The position numbers and the translations under genes were made by a program. DNA of 64,000 bases from Oscillatoria nigro-viridis PCC 7112 (lineage in GTDB: Bacteria; Cyanobacteriota; Cyanobacteriia; Cyanobacteriales; Microcoleaceae), in the NCBI RefSeq assembly GCF_000317475.1, contig NC_019729.1, forward strand, positions 7,289,445-7,353,444. The letters are read 5' to 3'. Below the pieces are notes generated by a model that was not told the DNA's origin, did not search any database, and was given only the letters and a program-made list of their open reading frames with translations. Shown piece after piece: positions 33,717 through 41,903 of this stretch; the stretch's first letter is position 1; each line of letters begins with the position of its first letter.

Positions 33717-34427
33717 AGTTCGTCAAGAAAGTTAATATAGTTCGCAACATAACTTTATCATATGCCTACTATATCATATACTACCCCTGGGGATAGGGTG
33801 TTAAACTTATAATAGAGTGAAGTTTGAAGAGTATCCCCCCAAGTTAAAAGCTGGGAACGCTCCAAACCCTATTAATCTGAGGCAAGGTGAGGGAGTCTTA
33901 AGAAAACATAAAACTTATCCCCCCCGGCCCCATTCCCTGTCAAGCTTAGCAAAGCCTGATTCTAGTTTTAAGCAGTTCTGTATTTAGATTTAACTTTTCT
34001 GGCGGCGTCGAAGCCGACCCCACAAAAGCTTAAAGAAACAGGACTGTGAAAATTAGAGACCTGCCAGCTTAGCTGCCCGACGAATTTCCGGTCAGGGTCA
34101 ATCGATTTTAGATTTGAGATTTTAGATTTTAGATTGACCCCACGGATAAATGCTCTTTCTTGAGGATTTTCGATTTGGGATTGATTCCACGGATCGATCG
34201 CGTGGCGGGTACCATCAAGAAATTCTTGGTCAAAAAACCCACTTAGGACTGATGCTCATCAATCCGGTTTCTAGGATAAATAAGAGGTTTGACCGGGAAG
34301 TATGGGCGCACAAACCGGGAATCAGCCCCGCGCACGTCAGTCGTGCGATCGCAAACAATGAAAAATCTCCCTTTCACCCTTCATCCTGTCTGGATCTCTT
34401 AGAATAAATAAAATTGAGGAATACAAA
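33717..34427. other. Intergenic region upstream of the chelatase gene
   Basis: About 711 bases. It contains a GATTTTA/GATTTGA heptamer run (34104-34131), the shared CCCCACGGATAAAT motif, and a segment (about 34272-34350) with a resemblance to the cobalamin riboswitch core (GGGAA ... CC ... GCCCCGC). No gene is supported; an 85-codon frame (34150-34407) has no homology. Confidence 0.45.
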
Positions 34428-35696
34428 GTGGTTGCTTCTCCAGAAAAAATCGATTTCAAAACATCTGCGGCACCCGCAAGTAACGATCGGGTTGCTGTAT
34501 TGCTGATGGGTTACGGCGAAGTTGAAAGCTACGACGATTTTGCCAACTACAACGAACAAGCTTTAAACTTGCTTACGGCAAAGTTTGCGCCAGTACCGCT
34601 TTGGATTTATCCGCCGCTGGCGAAGATTTTAGCAATCTTTGACTTGCACGAGTGGAGTCACCAACACGGTCAATTCGTTTCGCCGCACAATGCAATTTTT
34701 GAACAGCAGCGCGCCGGGATTGAAAAGAATTTACAGGAGAAATGGGGCGATAAAGTAAAAGTGTTCAAAGCTTTTAACTTTTGCGCGCCGTTTTTGCCGG
34801 AACAAGTAATTCCGCAAATTAAAGCAGAAGGATTTGACAAAATTCTGATTTATCCCTTGCTGGTAGTTGATTCTGTTTTCACCAGCGGCATTGCAGTCGA
34901 ACAGGTGAATAAGGCTTTAGCACAAACCTTTGATGGTAAGGAACATTGGGTAAAAGGACAGCGCTACATTCCTTCTTTTTACGATGAACCTGCTTACATC
35001 CAGCTAATGGCGGATTTGGTGGAAGAGGAAATTAAGAACGATTTAGCTGTAGCGCATTTGCCTTCTCAGATTGGAATTGTGCTGATGAATCACGGTTGTC
35101 CGCACAAAGCGAAGGGCTTTACTTCGGGGATTGTGGAAAGTCAAGCTTTGTACGATCGCGTGCGGGAACGTTTGATGTATCGCTATCCTTTGATTTCGGT
35201 GGGTTGGCTGAATCACGACACGCCGCTGATTGAATGGACGCAGCCGGATGCGACGTTGGCTGCGAAGAATTTGATCGATTTGGGTGCAACTGCGATCGTC
35301 TTTATGCCGATCGGATTTGCGACAGAAAATCACGAAACATTGTTAGATGTTGACCACGTGATTGAGTCTTTGCAGAAACAGCGTAAAGGAGTTACTTACC
35401 GCAAATTGCCTTGCGTTAACGACCATCCAGAGTTTCTGAAAATGGCGGCCGAGTGGGCAAATCCGCAGATTGAAGCGTTGTTGAGTGAGACTGCGGTTGC
35501 TGTTAATCCGAGTTTGGCTTCCGCGCACCGCGAGCACAGCCATTCTCACGGGGAACACGGTCATTCTCACGGGGAACACGGGCATTCTCATGGCGGGCAC
35601 GGTCATTCTCACGGGCACGGTCATTCTCATGGCGGGCACGGGCATTCTCACGAAGGGCACGGGCATTCTCACGGGGGGCACGGGCACAGTCACTAA
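34428..35696 (+). CDS. Ferrochelatase/class II chelatase-like protein with His-rich tail
   Basis: 422 residues from GTG 34428; GAGGA sits seven bases upstream. The body (about 20-360) belongs to the ferrochelatase superfamily: RVAVLLMGYGEVESYDDF, FNFCAPFLPEQVIPQI, LIYPLLVVDSVFTSGIAVEQV and IVFMPIGFATENHETLLDV. It differs from the standard cyanobacterial HemH (which starts with a different consensus and ends with a CAB-type helix). The last 56 residues are His/Gly/Ser repeats (EHGHSHGG...GHGHSH), a metal-binding tail as in cobalt chelatase CbiX or nickel carriers. The metal could be Co, Ni or Fe. It is a single gene. Confidence 0.72.
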   Translation: MVASPEKIDFKTSAAPASNDRVAVLLMGYGEVESYDDFANYNEQALNLLTAKFAPVPLWIYPPLAKILAIFDLHEWSHQHGQFVSPHNAIFEQQRAGIEKNLQEKWGDKVKVFKAFNFCAPFLPEQVIPQIKAEGFDKILIYPLLVVDSVFTSGIAVEQVNKALAQTFDGKEHWVKGQRYIPSFYDEPAYIQLMADLVEEEIKNDLAVAHLPSQIGIVLMNHGCPHKAKGFTSGIVESQALYDRVRERLMYRYPLISVGWLNHDTPLIEWTQPDATLAAKNLIDLGATAIVFMPIGFATENHETLLDVDHVIESLQKQRKGVTYRKLPCVNDHPEFLKMAAEWANPQIEALLSETAVAVNPSLASAHREHSHSHGEHGHSHGEHGHSHGGHGHSHGHGHSHGGHGHSHEGHGHSHGGHGHSH

Positions 35697-35754
35697 TTGA
35701 GTCGTTGGGTGGGGGCGGGTTTATTATATTGTTGGTTTCCAACATAGATGGCTG

Positions 35755-35796
35755 GTAAAACCCGCCCCTACGATGCCCTGTAGGGGCGGGTTTTAC
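35755..35796. repeat. Perfect 17-bp-stem hairpin
   Basis: GTAAAACCCGCCCCTAC, eight-base loop GATGCCCT, then GTAGGGGCGGGTTTTAC. The sequence belongs to the same GGGGCGGG palindrome family as 59310-59390 and 62262. It lies 58 bases past the chelatase stop and could act as a terminator-like structure, although no U-run follows. Confidence 0.85.
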
Positions 35797-35997
35797 AGAT
35801 AATATTTGAGCCTCACAAACAATCTAGATAAACCCGCCCCGGCTATACTAATTGAGTGCGTCAGTTCAGATTAATTGAGGTCAAAAGTCGATCGTCCTTT
35901 GGTGTTTTTAGGGAAAGGGCGATGGCGTCCCGCCCCGCAAGCTACGGCTTTTTTATCAAATTTTCTGTGCTTGTCAAACATCCGCTCAGTCGCTACA

Positions 35998-36018
35998 CTG
36001 TATATACTCTGTATATAC
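35998..36018 (+). promoter_or_regulatory. Two direct CTGTATATAC repeats upstream of mazE
   Basis: CTGTATATAC at 35998-36007 and again at 36009-36018 (11-base period). They lie 58 bases before the mazE ATG. MazE-type antitoxins repress their own operon, so these are candidate operator half-sites; this is inference. Confidence 0.5.
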
Positions 36019-36075
36019 ATTCTCTGAGAAAGAGTAAATTCCTCAGAGTGATATCACTAACTAGAGGTTCAGGCT

Positions 36076-36318
36076 ATGGTTGGGACGATCGCAAAATGGG
36101 GAAACAGTCTTGCTATTCGGATTCCACAGAATTTAGCTAAAAAGATTAACTTGGTTGAGGGTTCCGAAGTGAAGCTTATCTTGATAGATGGCAAGCTGAC
36201 AATCGAGCCTATCGTTCGTCGGCGGTATTCGCTTGAGGAGCTGATCGAAGCAATGACGCCAGAGAATCTTCATACTGAGATTGATACTGGAGTTGCTGTG
36301 GGGAACGAAGTTTGGTGA
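36076..36318 (+). CDS. mazE: MazE-type antitoxin (SpoVT/AbrB fold)
   Basis: 80 residues. N-terminal MVGTIAKWGNSLAIRIPQNLAKKINLVEGSEVKLI is the swapped-hairpin AbrB DNA-binding domain; the acidic C-terminus (about 50-80) should bind and neutralise MazF. The stop TGA (36316-36318) overlaps the GTG start of mazF (36315). It heads a block of four small genes. Confidence 0.92.
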   Translation: MVGTIAKWGNSLAIRIPQNLAKKINLVEGSEVKLILIDGKLTIEPIVRRRYSLEELIEAMTPENLHTEIDTGVAVGNEVW

Positions 36319-36659
36319 CACAATCAAATCCCTACATTCCGAGTCGAGGCGATATCGTTTATTTAGACTTTGACCCAACTAAGGGACACGAGCAAAAAGG
36401 ACTTAGACCTGCTTTTGTGCTGTCGCCTCGCTCCTACAACGAGAAAAGCTCCTTAGCTCTATTTATGCCGATTACAAAACAACAAAAAGGGTATCCTTTT
36501 GAAGTTATCCTACCCACTGGATTAACAGTTCAGGGCGTAATTCTTGCAGATCAAATTAAGTGTTTAGACTGGAAAGCTCGCGGTATTCGATTGGTTGAGT
36601 CGGTATCTCAAGATGTAATTGAAGAGGTGCAAGCTAAAATAGAGCCGTTGTTATTCTAA
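36315..36659 (+). CDS. mazF: MazF/PemK-type endoribonuclease toxin
   Basis: 114 residues from GTG 36315 that overlaps the mazE stop (GTGA). Family motifs: RGDIVYLDFDPTKGHEQKG, RPAFVLSP, MPITKQQKGYPFEV, and GVILADQIKCLDWKAR. The family cuts mRNA at short motifs, stopping translation. It is coupled with MazE and, four bases further, with a DUF433 gene, so the three are probably one transcription unit. Confidence 0.92.
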   Translation: MTQSNPYIPSRGDIVYLDFDPTKGHEQKGLRPAFVLSPRSYNEKSSLALFMPITKQQKGYPFEVILPTGLTVQGVILADQIKCLDWKARGIRLVESVSQDVIEEVQAKIEPLLF

Positions 36660-36663
36660 AAGC

Positions 36664-36951
36664 ATGGAGTTCACGGGGCTGCGGAAATCAGACGATCGCG
36701 CTTTTCCTGAAATTACCTATGTGCGCGGCGCTAGCGGCGAACTCGTACCCGTTTTGCGCGGCACTCGCTTGCGCGTGCAAACAGTAGTCATTGCAGCCCA
36801 TAAATGGGGTTTTTCGCCAAACCAAATTGCCACTGAGTATGATTTAAGTGAAGCTCAAGTGAACGATGTTTTCGCTTTTTATGCAGCCCACTCTCAGGAA
36901 ATAGATGCCTCTATTGCTGCTGAGCGAATTATCGAAGCTGCCAATTTGTAA
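36664..36951 (+). CDS. DUF433 protein in the mazEF operon
   Basis: 95 residues. Core GELVPVLRGTRLRVQTVVIAAHKWGFSPNQIATEYDLSEAQVNDVFAFYAAH is DUF433 (antitoxin-like fold). It starts four bases after the mazF stop, indicating co-transcription. It could be an extra regulator of the TA module or a relic of a separate DUF433-DUF5615 pair; no DUF5615 toxin is present. Confidence 0.8.
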   Translation: MEFTGLRKSDDRAFPEITYVRGASGELVPVLRGTRLRVQTVVIAAHKWGFSPNQIATEYDLSEAQVNDVFAFYAAHSQEIDASIAAERIIEAANL

Positions 36952-36977
36952 ATCGCTATTGCATCTGGATATCGATT

Positions 36978-37289
36978 ATGACCATCAAAGAACAACTTCT
37001 CCAAACCATTGAAACACTGCCGGATGACTTGCTAGCACAAACGCTGCAATTCGTCCAAACCCTTCAACATCCCATTCACAAAACTCCAGGAATTTGTGGC
37101 GGTGCAGCGCGAATTCGCGATACCCGCATTCCCGTCTGGACGATTATAGCCTACCAACAACAGGGCGCAACTGAAGCCGAACTTCTCTATAATTATCCAG
37201 GACTCACCCTTCAAGATTTGCAAGCGGTTGCGAACTATTACGAACAAAACCGAGAAGAAATCGAGCTGTGGCTTGCTGAAAATGAATAA
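36978..37289 (+). CDS. DUF433 protein with N-terminal helical extension
   Basis: 103 residues. N-terminus MTIKEQLLQTIETLPDDLLAQTLQFVQTL resembles DUF2281 helices, followed by the DUF433 core GICGGAARIRDTRIPVWTIIAYQQQGATEAELLYNYPGLTLQDLQAVANYY. It lies 26 bases downstream of the previous DUF433 gene on the same strand. The two are distinct paralogues, not a recent duplication. Confidence 0.8.
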   Translation: MTIKEQLLQTIETLPDDLLAQTLQFVQTLQHPIHKTPGICGGAARIRDTRIPVWTIIAYQQQGATEAELLYNYPGLTLQDLQAVANYYEQNREEIELWLAENE

Positions 37290-37306
37290 CTGCCGATGCT
37301 AAAGTT

Positions 37307-38563
37307 TTACTCAAATGAAAACTTCGCTATGGCGATCGCCCCAACCAACTTATCAATCTCCGCCTCAGTTGTAAAATAGTGAACACAAGCCCGCACACAG
37401 TCAGGATTAAGAATAGTCCTTACCATAATTCCCTGTTTCTCCAACAAATTGACAAGCTTGTTGTGCGGCATCCCATTAGTTAATCGAAACGAAACTAAAC
37501 CCGCTTCCGGCGCAGATTTCCGCAAACATTCCACATCGGGAAGTACCGACAAACGCTCCCAGAGATACTTACTTAAACGGCAAATTTCTGCATACCTTTC
37601 CTCGATCGTACCCCATTCGTGCTGCAGGGCGATCGCGCTCCGCAAACCCCCATACAAAGGATAAGCCGAAGTCGCAATTTCATAGCGCTGCGATCCAGGC
37701 TTCCAGCCAAGGACTTTAGCATTAGCATCCGTCACAATTCCCCGCCAACCGATAAACACCGGATGCAAATCTGCCAAAGCTTCAGCACTCACATAAAGCC
37801 CCCCCAAACCTTCCGGGCCGCACCACCATTTATGACCCGTAAAAGCATAAAAGTCAACCCCCGATTCAATCAAATTTAAAGGCAAAACCCCCACAGATTG
37901 AGCCGCATCAACTAATACCCTAACTTTGTGATTCTTTGCAGGCAATTCTTCTTGTCCCCCCCCTTTAATCAGGGAAAACTCCTCTTGTCCCCCCCCTTGG
38001 CAAGGGGGGGTTAGGGGGGGTTCATGACACACTTTCACAATCTCAGCCAGAGGCAAAACTTGGCCAGTATTCCACAAAATGTGACTGATAACCAACAAGC
38101 GAGTATTTGGCCGCAAACTATCAGCAATCACCGCCACCGGATCGCCCTCATTCAAAGTTGCCGCCAACGGACAAATCGAAACCTCAATGTTGAAACGGCG
38201 CTGAAGTTCCATTACACTAGCTACAATGCCGTGGTGTTCGCAGTCAGAAAGCAGCAAATGGTCGCCTGCTTTCCAGTCAATGCCCCACAGCGCAATATTG
38301 CAGCCGACGGTGACATCTTCAGTTAGGGCGATGGTTTCAGGAGGTACCGTCAACTCAGATGCGATCGCACGTCGCGTCAGCATCGCCTCCTGAACCACCC
38401 AAGCCCCCACCTCCCCCGAAAACGGCCCCCCAAGCTGCACCCGTTTGTAAGCCTGATAAATCGCGTCTAAAGCAGGCTCAGGCAGCGGCCCTTGTCCGCC
38501 GTAGTTAAAATAAGCTTTATTGGCCAAAGCTGGGAATTGTTGCCGGTGATTGTCCTTTGTCAT
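37307..38563 (-). CDS. Class V aminotransferase with an in-frame repeat insertion
   Basis: 418 residues. PLP enzyme fold: SDCEHHGIVASVMELQRRF (about 106-124), the cofactor Asp219 in VLVDAAQSVGVLP, and the Schiff-base Lys245 in FTGHKWWCGPEGLGGLY. Related cyanobacterial proteins act as cysteine desulfurase or isopenicillin-epimerase-like enzymes; the exact substrate is not known. Residues about 181-209 (PPLTPPCQGGGQEEFSL... ) are a Gly/Gln/Glu-rich segment between two conserved strands, encoded by an intergenic-type repeat (see 37937). The catalytic residues are intact, so the enzyme may tolerate the loop. Confidence 0.85.
   Translation of the reverse strand: MTKDNHRQQFPALANKAYFNYGGQGPLPEPALDAIYQAYKRVQLGGPFSGEVGAWVVQEAMLTRRAIASELTVPPETIALTEDVTVGCNIALWGIDWKAGDHLLLSDCEHHGIVASVMELQRRFNIEVSICPLAATLNEGDPVAVIADSLRPNTRLLVISHILWNTGQVLPLAEIVKVCHEPPLTPPCQGGGQEEFSLIKGGGQEELPAKNHKVRVLVDAAQSVGVLPLNLIESGVDFYAFTGHKWWCGPEGLGGLYVSAEALADLHPVFIGWRGIVTDANAKVLGWKPGSQRYEIATSAYPLYGGLRSAIALQHEWGTIEERYAEICRLSKYLWERLSVLPDVECLRKSAPEAGLVSFRLTNGMPHNKLVNLLEKQGIMVRTILNPDCVRACVHYFTTEAEIDKLVGAIAIAKFSFE
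37937..38023. repeat. Dispersed GC-rich repeat inside the aminotransferase gene
   Basis: 87 bases with C-runs and G-runs (CTTGTCCCCCCCC ... CTTGGCAAGGGGGGG). A related stretch is at about 20945-20980 (AAGGGGGGGACAAGAACTT). The length is 29 codons and the frame stays open, so the repeat is translated. Confidence 0.8.
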
Positions 38564-38658
38564 TTTTTTTGGGGAATTATTGATAGCGTTAATATTGAAT
38601 AACTAATGCTGTGAATTTTATACCTTTTGCCTGATACTCTATGCCTTGCGAATACTAA

Positions 38659-40479
38659 ATGTTAATAACTGACAAACTGCTACTTTCCTATCAGCGATGC
38701 CATCTCCGAGCATTTTTAGACACCTGCGGAGACTGGAAACAACTAGATCCCCCCAGCGACTTTTTGCTGAAACTGATGCGCGACAGCGCGACATACCAGC
38801 AGCAAGCTTTGGAACACGAGACTTACCAACAACCATATTATCCTAGAGGGGATTGGGAAGCTGGCGCGGCCGCTACATTGAGTTTAATGCAGCAAGGGGT
38901 CGATCGCATTTACCGAGGAGTTCTGATCCGGAGCGAATTCGGCAAAACCAACGCCGCCACAACTTCTCTGGTAGGAATTGACAGTCAATATTTCCCAGAA
39001 TTTGGCGAAATCCCCGAAACTCCCGTTGATTTTTCATCCTCCAATCTTCCCTCTTCAAACATTACCCTGATTAGCCGCCCCCATTTATTAATCAAACAGC
39101 CGGGACAATCAAAATTTGGCAATTGGAGTTATACTACTGCGGATATTTGGCTTAGCAAGCGACCAAAACTAGAGTATCAAATTATCGCAGCTTTTCACGC
39201 CCAAGTTTTAGCTTCCGTACAGGAAACAATGCCCGATACTGCGTGGCTGATGCTGCGAAAAAAAGGGCTGTGCTCGGTGAATCTCGGCCAGCGAAATCCT
39301 CAGATGTTCGAGATTTTAGATGATTGCATTCAGATGATAGAACATCGGGATAAACCAGAGGTGTTCATTTCCCGGCAAAAGTGCAATCTTTGCGGTTGGT
39401 ATACTATCTGTCACGCCGAAGCCGAATCTATTAAACATCTTTCGTTATTGCCGGGAGTTACTGCCAGCCGCTATGCTAGACTAAAAAGTCTCGAAATTAC
39501 TGATGTAGAAGCTCTCGCTAATGCTAGTTCCGAACTGCTTTCAGAGTATCCCGAATTTCCGGATCGAGTTGCTTTTGATGTGGTGCAGCAAGCTAAATCG
39601 CACTTGCTAAATCAACCGCTGTTGCGGGAAGAAGGAAGTTCGGCAACGAGCAATGTACGGGATTTAACGGATAGCAGTTCGGCAGCTAACACTGTACGGG
39701 ATTTAACAAAATTAACAGATGTAGGTGTGAGGAAAGAAGGAATAAGGGAAGAGGCAGAAGTTAATGAATTTATAACCATACTAGAAGTTCCCCAGAAGAG
39801 TTTAGCAACAGTTAATCTTGTTCAGGGAAAGACTACAGAAAATAAACCTGCTACATCTTCTATACCTGCGCCAATTCTTCGCAAGAAACCAATTCCCTAT
39901 TCTCAATCAGTCTTTTTGCCGATCGCCCCAATCGAACTCTACTTTGACATTGAAGCGGAACCCGAGTTAAACTTAGATTACCTCCACGGAGTCTTAGTTG
40001 TTGACCGATGCAACAATACGGAAAATTTTCACGGTTTTTTAGCAGAATCAGCAGCAGAGGAAGGTGTCATCTGGCAGCAGTTTTTAGAATTAATGTGGGC
40101 TTATCCCATTGCTCCGATTTTTCACTTTTGCGACTACGAAGTCAAGACTTTTAAGCGACTGGCTAAACTTTACAATACTCCTGCTTATTTGTGGAAACCC
40201 GTGCTGAAACGGTTTGTAGATATTCACAAACAAGTGACGCAAAAAGCGATTATGCCGGTGGAAAGTTACGCACTCAAGCCAATTGCCCGCTGGCTGGGTT
40301 TTGACTGGCGAGATGCTAAGGCTAATGGTGCTCAGTGCGTCTGCTGGTACGAGGATTGGCTCAAAACCGGCGATCGATCGCTCTTGGAGGCGATCGTCCG
40401 CTACAATGAGGACGACTGTCGTGCTACTTATGTGGTTAAAGATTGGTTGACCAATTTTTTGTTAAGTCAGAAACAGTGA
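38659..40479 (+). CDS. TM0106-type RecB-like nuclease fused to RNase H-like domain
   Basis: 606 residues. The N-terminal half has Cys14-type LLLSYQRCHLRAFLD and a Cys cluster CNLCGWYTICHAEAE (about 236-250), the Fe-S-binding arrangement of RecB-like nucleases, plus YTTADIWLSKRPKLEYQIIAAFHAQVL. The C-terminal half (about 425-606) is a DEDD-type RNase H-like exonuclease: YFDIEAEPELN, FHFCDYEVKTFKRL, YNEDDCRATY. A linker (about 310-410) is low-complexity and may be a later insertion. Role in DNA repair is likely by family; the substrate is unknown. Stands alone. Confidence 0.82.
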   Translation: MLITDKLLLSYQRCHLRAFLDTCGDWKQLDPPSDFLLKLMRDSATYQQQALEHETYQQPYYPRGDWEAGAAATLSLMQQGVDRIYRGVLIRSEFGKTNAATTSLVGIDSQYFPEFGEIPETPVDFSSSNLPSSNITLISRPHLLIKQPGQSKFGNWSYTTADIWLSKRPKLEYQIIAAFHAQVLASVQETMPDTAWLMLRKKGLCSVNLGQRNPQMFEILDDCIQMIEHRDKPEVFISRQKCNLCGWYTICHAEAESIKHLSLLPGVTASRYARLKSLEITDVEALANASSELLSEYPEFPDRVAFDVVQQAKSHLLNQPLLREEGSSATSNVRDLTDSSSAANTVRDLTKLTDVGVRKEGIREEAEVNEFITILEVPQKSLATVNLVQGKTTENKPATSSIPAPILRKKPIPYSQSVFLPIAPIELYFDIEAEPELNLDYLHGVLVVDRCNNTENFHGFLAESAAEEGVIWQQFLELMWAYPIAPIFHFCDYEVKTFKRLAKLYNTPAYLWKPVLKRFVDIHKQVTQKAIMPVESYALKPIARWLGFDWRDAKANGAQCVCWYEDWLKTGDRSLLEAIVRYNEDDCRATYVVKDWLTNFLLSQKQ

Positions 40480-40567
40480 ATTTATGATTTAACGAACCGC
40501 GAAGGCGCAAAGGCCGCGAAGGAGGAAAGGGAAGAGGAAGGTAGATAATAATGTATTTATTGGTAAA

Positions 40568-41695
40568 ATGCGAAGGCTAGCAAAAGCAATTATATTTATT
40601 GTCTGTTTTTTGATGGCAGCAAGTCTTGCTATTTGGGTAAATCAATCAGCTCAATCTTTCGCTGTTACGAAAATTGATTTTATCGGCAGAGCAATATTTC
40701 CTACAGGTTCTCCGTTTCAGGGGACGGAAATTGGCGGACTTTCGGGCATTACTTATGATGCCGAAAAACAAGTTTATTATGCCATTTCTGATGACCGCAG
40801 CAGCAAGGCTCCGGCGCGCTTCTATACTCTAAAAATTAACTTGCAATCTGGTAAACTGGAAAAAGAGAAAATTACTTTTACTGGTGTCACTACTTTATTA
40901 GATGAAAACGGCAAAGGTTTTCCTGAATTAAGTTTAGATCCGGAAGGGATAGCTTTTACGGGCAATAGCGTGTTTGTTTCTTCAGAGGGAGATGTCGATC
41001 GCCAAATAAATCCTTTTATCAAAGAGTTCTCCCTCGATGGTAAACTCCTGAAAACGCTGCCAATCCCAGAACTATTTTTGCCGGATGACAAAGGCACTAA
41101 AGGCATCCGCAACAATCTATCATTTGAAAGTTTAACTTTAACGCCCGATCGCAAATATCTATTCACCGCTACCGAAAACGCTATAGTTCAAGATGGCGCC
41201 GCAGCTTCCCTGGAAACCGGGAGTCCGTGCCGGATTTTGCGCTACGATGCGGTGAGCGGCAATCCTGAAGCATCGTTTCTCTACATCACCGAACCGCTAC
41301 CCGCTGGTGCGAATCCTGTGGGAAAATTAACTAGCAACGGTTTAGTGGATTTGTTGGCGATCGACGATCGCCGCTTGCTGAGTTTAGAGCGCGGTTTTTC
41401 CCTGGAAACCGGCACAACTATCAGAATTTTTGAGATTTCTCTGGACAAGGGCGATCGTATTGATGCCCTCGAAAGCCTCAAAAGCCGTCTGGGCGAGGTT
41501 TCTCCCGCTCAAAAACGCCTGCTGCTGGATTTGGAAACCCTGAAAATCCCCCTAGACAACATTGAGGGGTTGACATTGGGTCCCGACCTGGCGGATGCTA
41601 GCAAAGGTCTGATTTTGGTGAGCGACAACAACTTCAGTCCCCTGCAAGAGACTCAAATTTTGGGCTTCCAAATAAAAGTTCAAAAAACCTCTTGA
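40568..41695 (+). CDS. Phytase-like (esterase-like activity of phytase) exported protein
   Basis: 375 residues. N-terminal hydrophobic segment (about 5-30) is a signal anchor or signal peptide. The rest is a beta-propeller-like secreted domain with [23 protein letters not shown] (about 55-77), LDPEGIAF (about 131), [23 protein letters not shown] and [11 protein letters not shown], the signature of the family. It is probably periplasmic. Its last codons overlap the tRNA-Asp promoter (41692). Confidence 0.85.
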   Translation: MRRLAKAIIFIVCFLMAASLAIWVNQSAQSFAVTKIDFIGRAIFPTGSPFQGTEIGGLSGITYDAEKQVYYAISDDRSSKAPARFYTLKINLQSGKLEKEKITFTGVTTLLDENGKGFPELSLDPEGIAFTGNSVFVSSEGDVDRQINPFIKEFSLDGKLLKTLPIPELFLPDDKGTKGIRNNLSFESLTLTPDRKYLFTATENAIVQDGAAASLETGSPCRILRYDAVSGNPEASFLYITEPLPAGANPVGKLTSNGLVDLLAIDDRRLLSLERGFSLETGTTIRIFEISLDKGDRIDALESLKSRLGEVSPAQKRLLLDLETLKIPLDNIEGLTLGPDLADASKGLILVSDNNFSPLQETQILGFQIKVQKTS

Positions 41696-41720
41696 CAAAA
41701 GGTGAAGTTATAGGCATAAT
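41692..41720 (+). promoter_or_regulatory. Sigma-70 promoter of tRNA-Asp
   Basis: TTGACA (41692-41697), 17-base spacer, CATAAT (41715-41720). Start of transcription would be about 41727, 25 bases before the tRNA. The -35 box overlaps the stop codon of the phytase-like gene, so that gene's end and the promoter share bases. Confidence 0.75.
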
Positions 41721-41751
41721 AGAAATTGTGCCTGAAAAAACGGCAAAACGA

Positions 41752-41825
41752 GGGACAGTAGTTCAATTGGTTAGAGCACCGCCCTGTCACGGCGGAAGTT
41801 GCGGGTTCGAGCCCCGTCTGTCCCG
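41752..41825 (+). tRNA. trnD: tRNA-Asp (GUC)
   Basis: 74-nt cloverleaf. Acceptor stem GGGACAG/CTGTCCC, D-arm with GTTCAATTGGTTAGAGC, anticodon stem CCGCC..GGCGG with loop CTGTCAC (anticodon GUC), T-arm GCGGGTTCGAGCCCCGT, discriminator G. CCA is not encoded, as is usual in cyanobacteria. Confidence 0.97.
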
Positions 41826-41903
41826 TTCTCTCGTAAATAGAAAGTTTAAAATACAAATTTTAAGCTTTTGGTATTTTATTAATTGAGTAAGGAGGAGCGA
41901 AAT

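Noticed and set aside
34150-34407. 85-codon plus-strand frame upstream of the chelatase
   Set aside because: No recognised domain, and it covers repeats and a possible RNA structure.
36018-36060. Inverted repeat CTCTGAGAA/TTCCTCAGAG as an operator
   Set aside because: Weak symmetry; the nearby direct repeats are better candidates.
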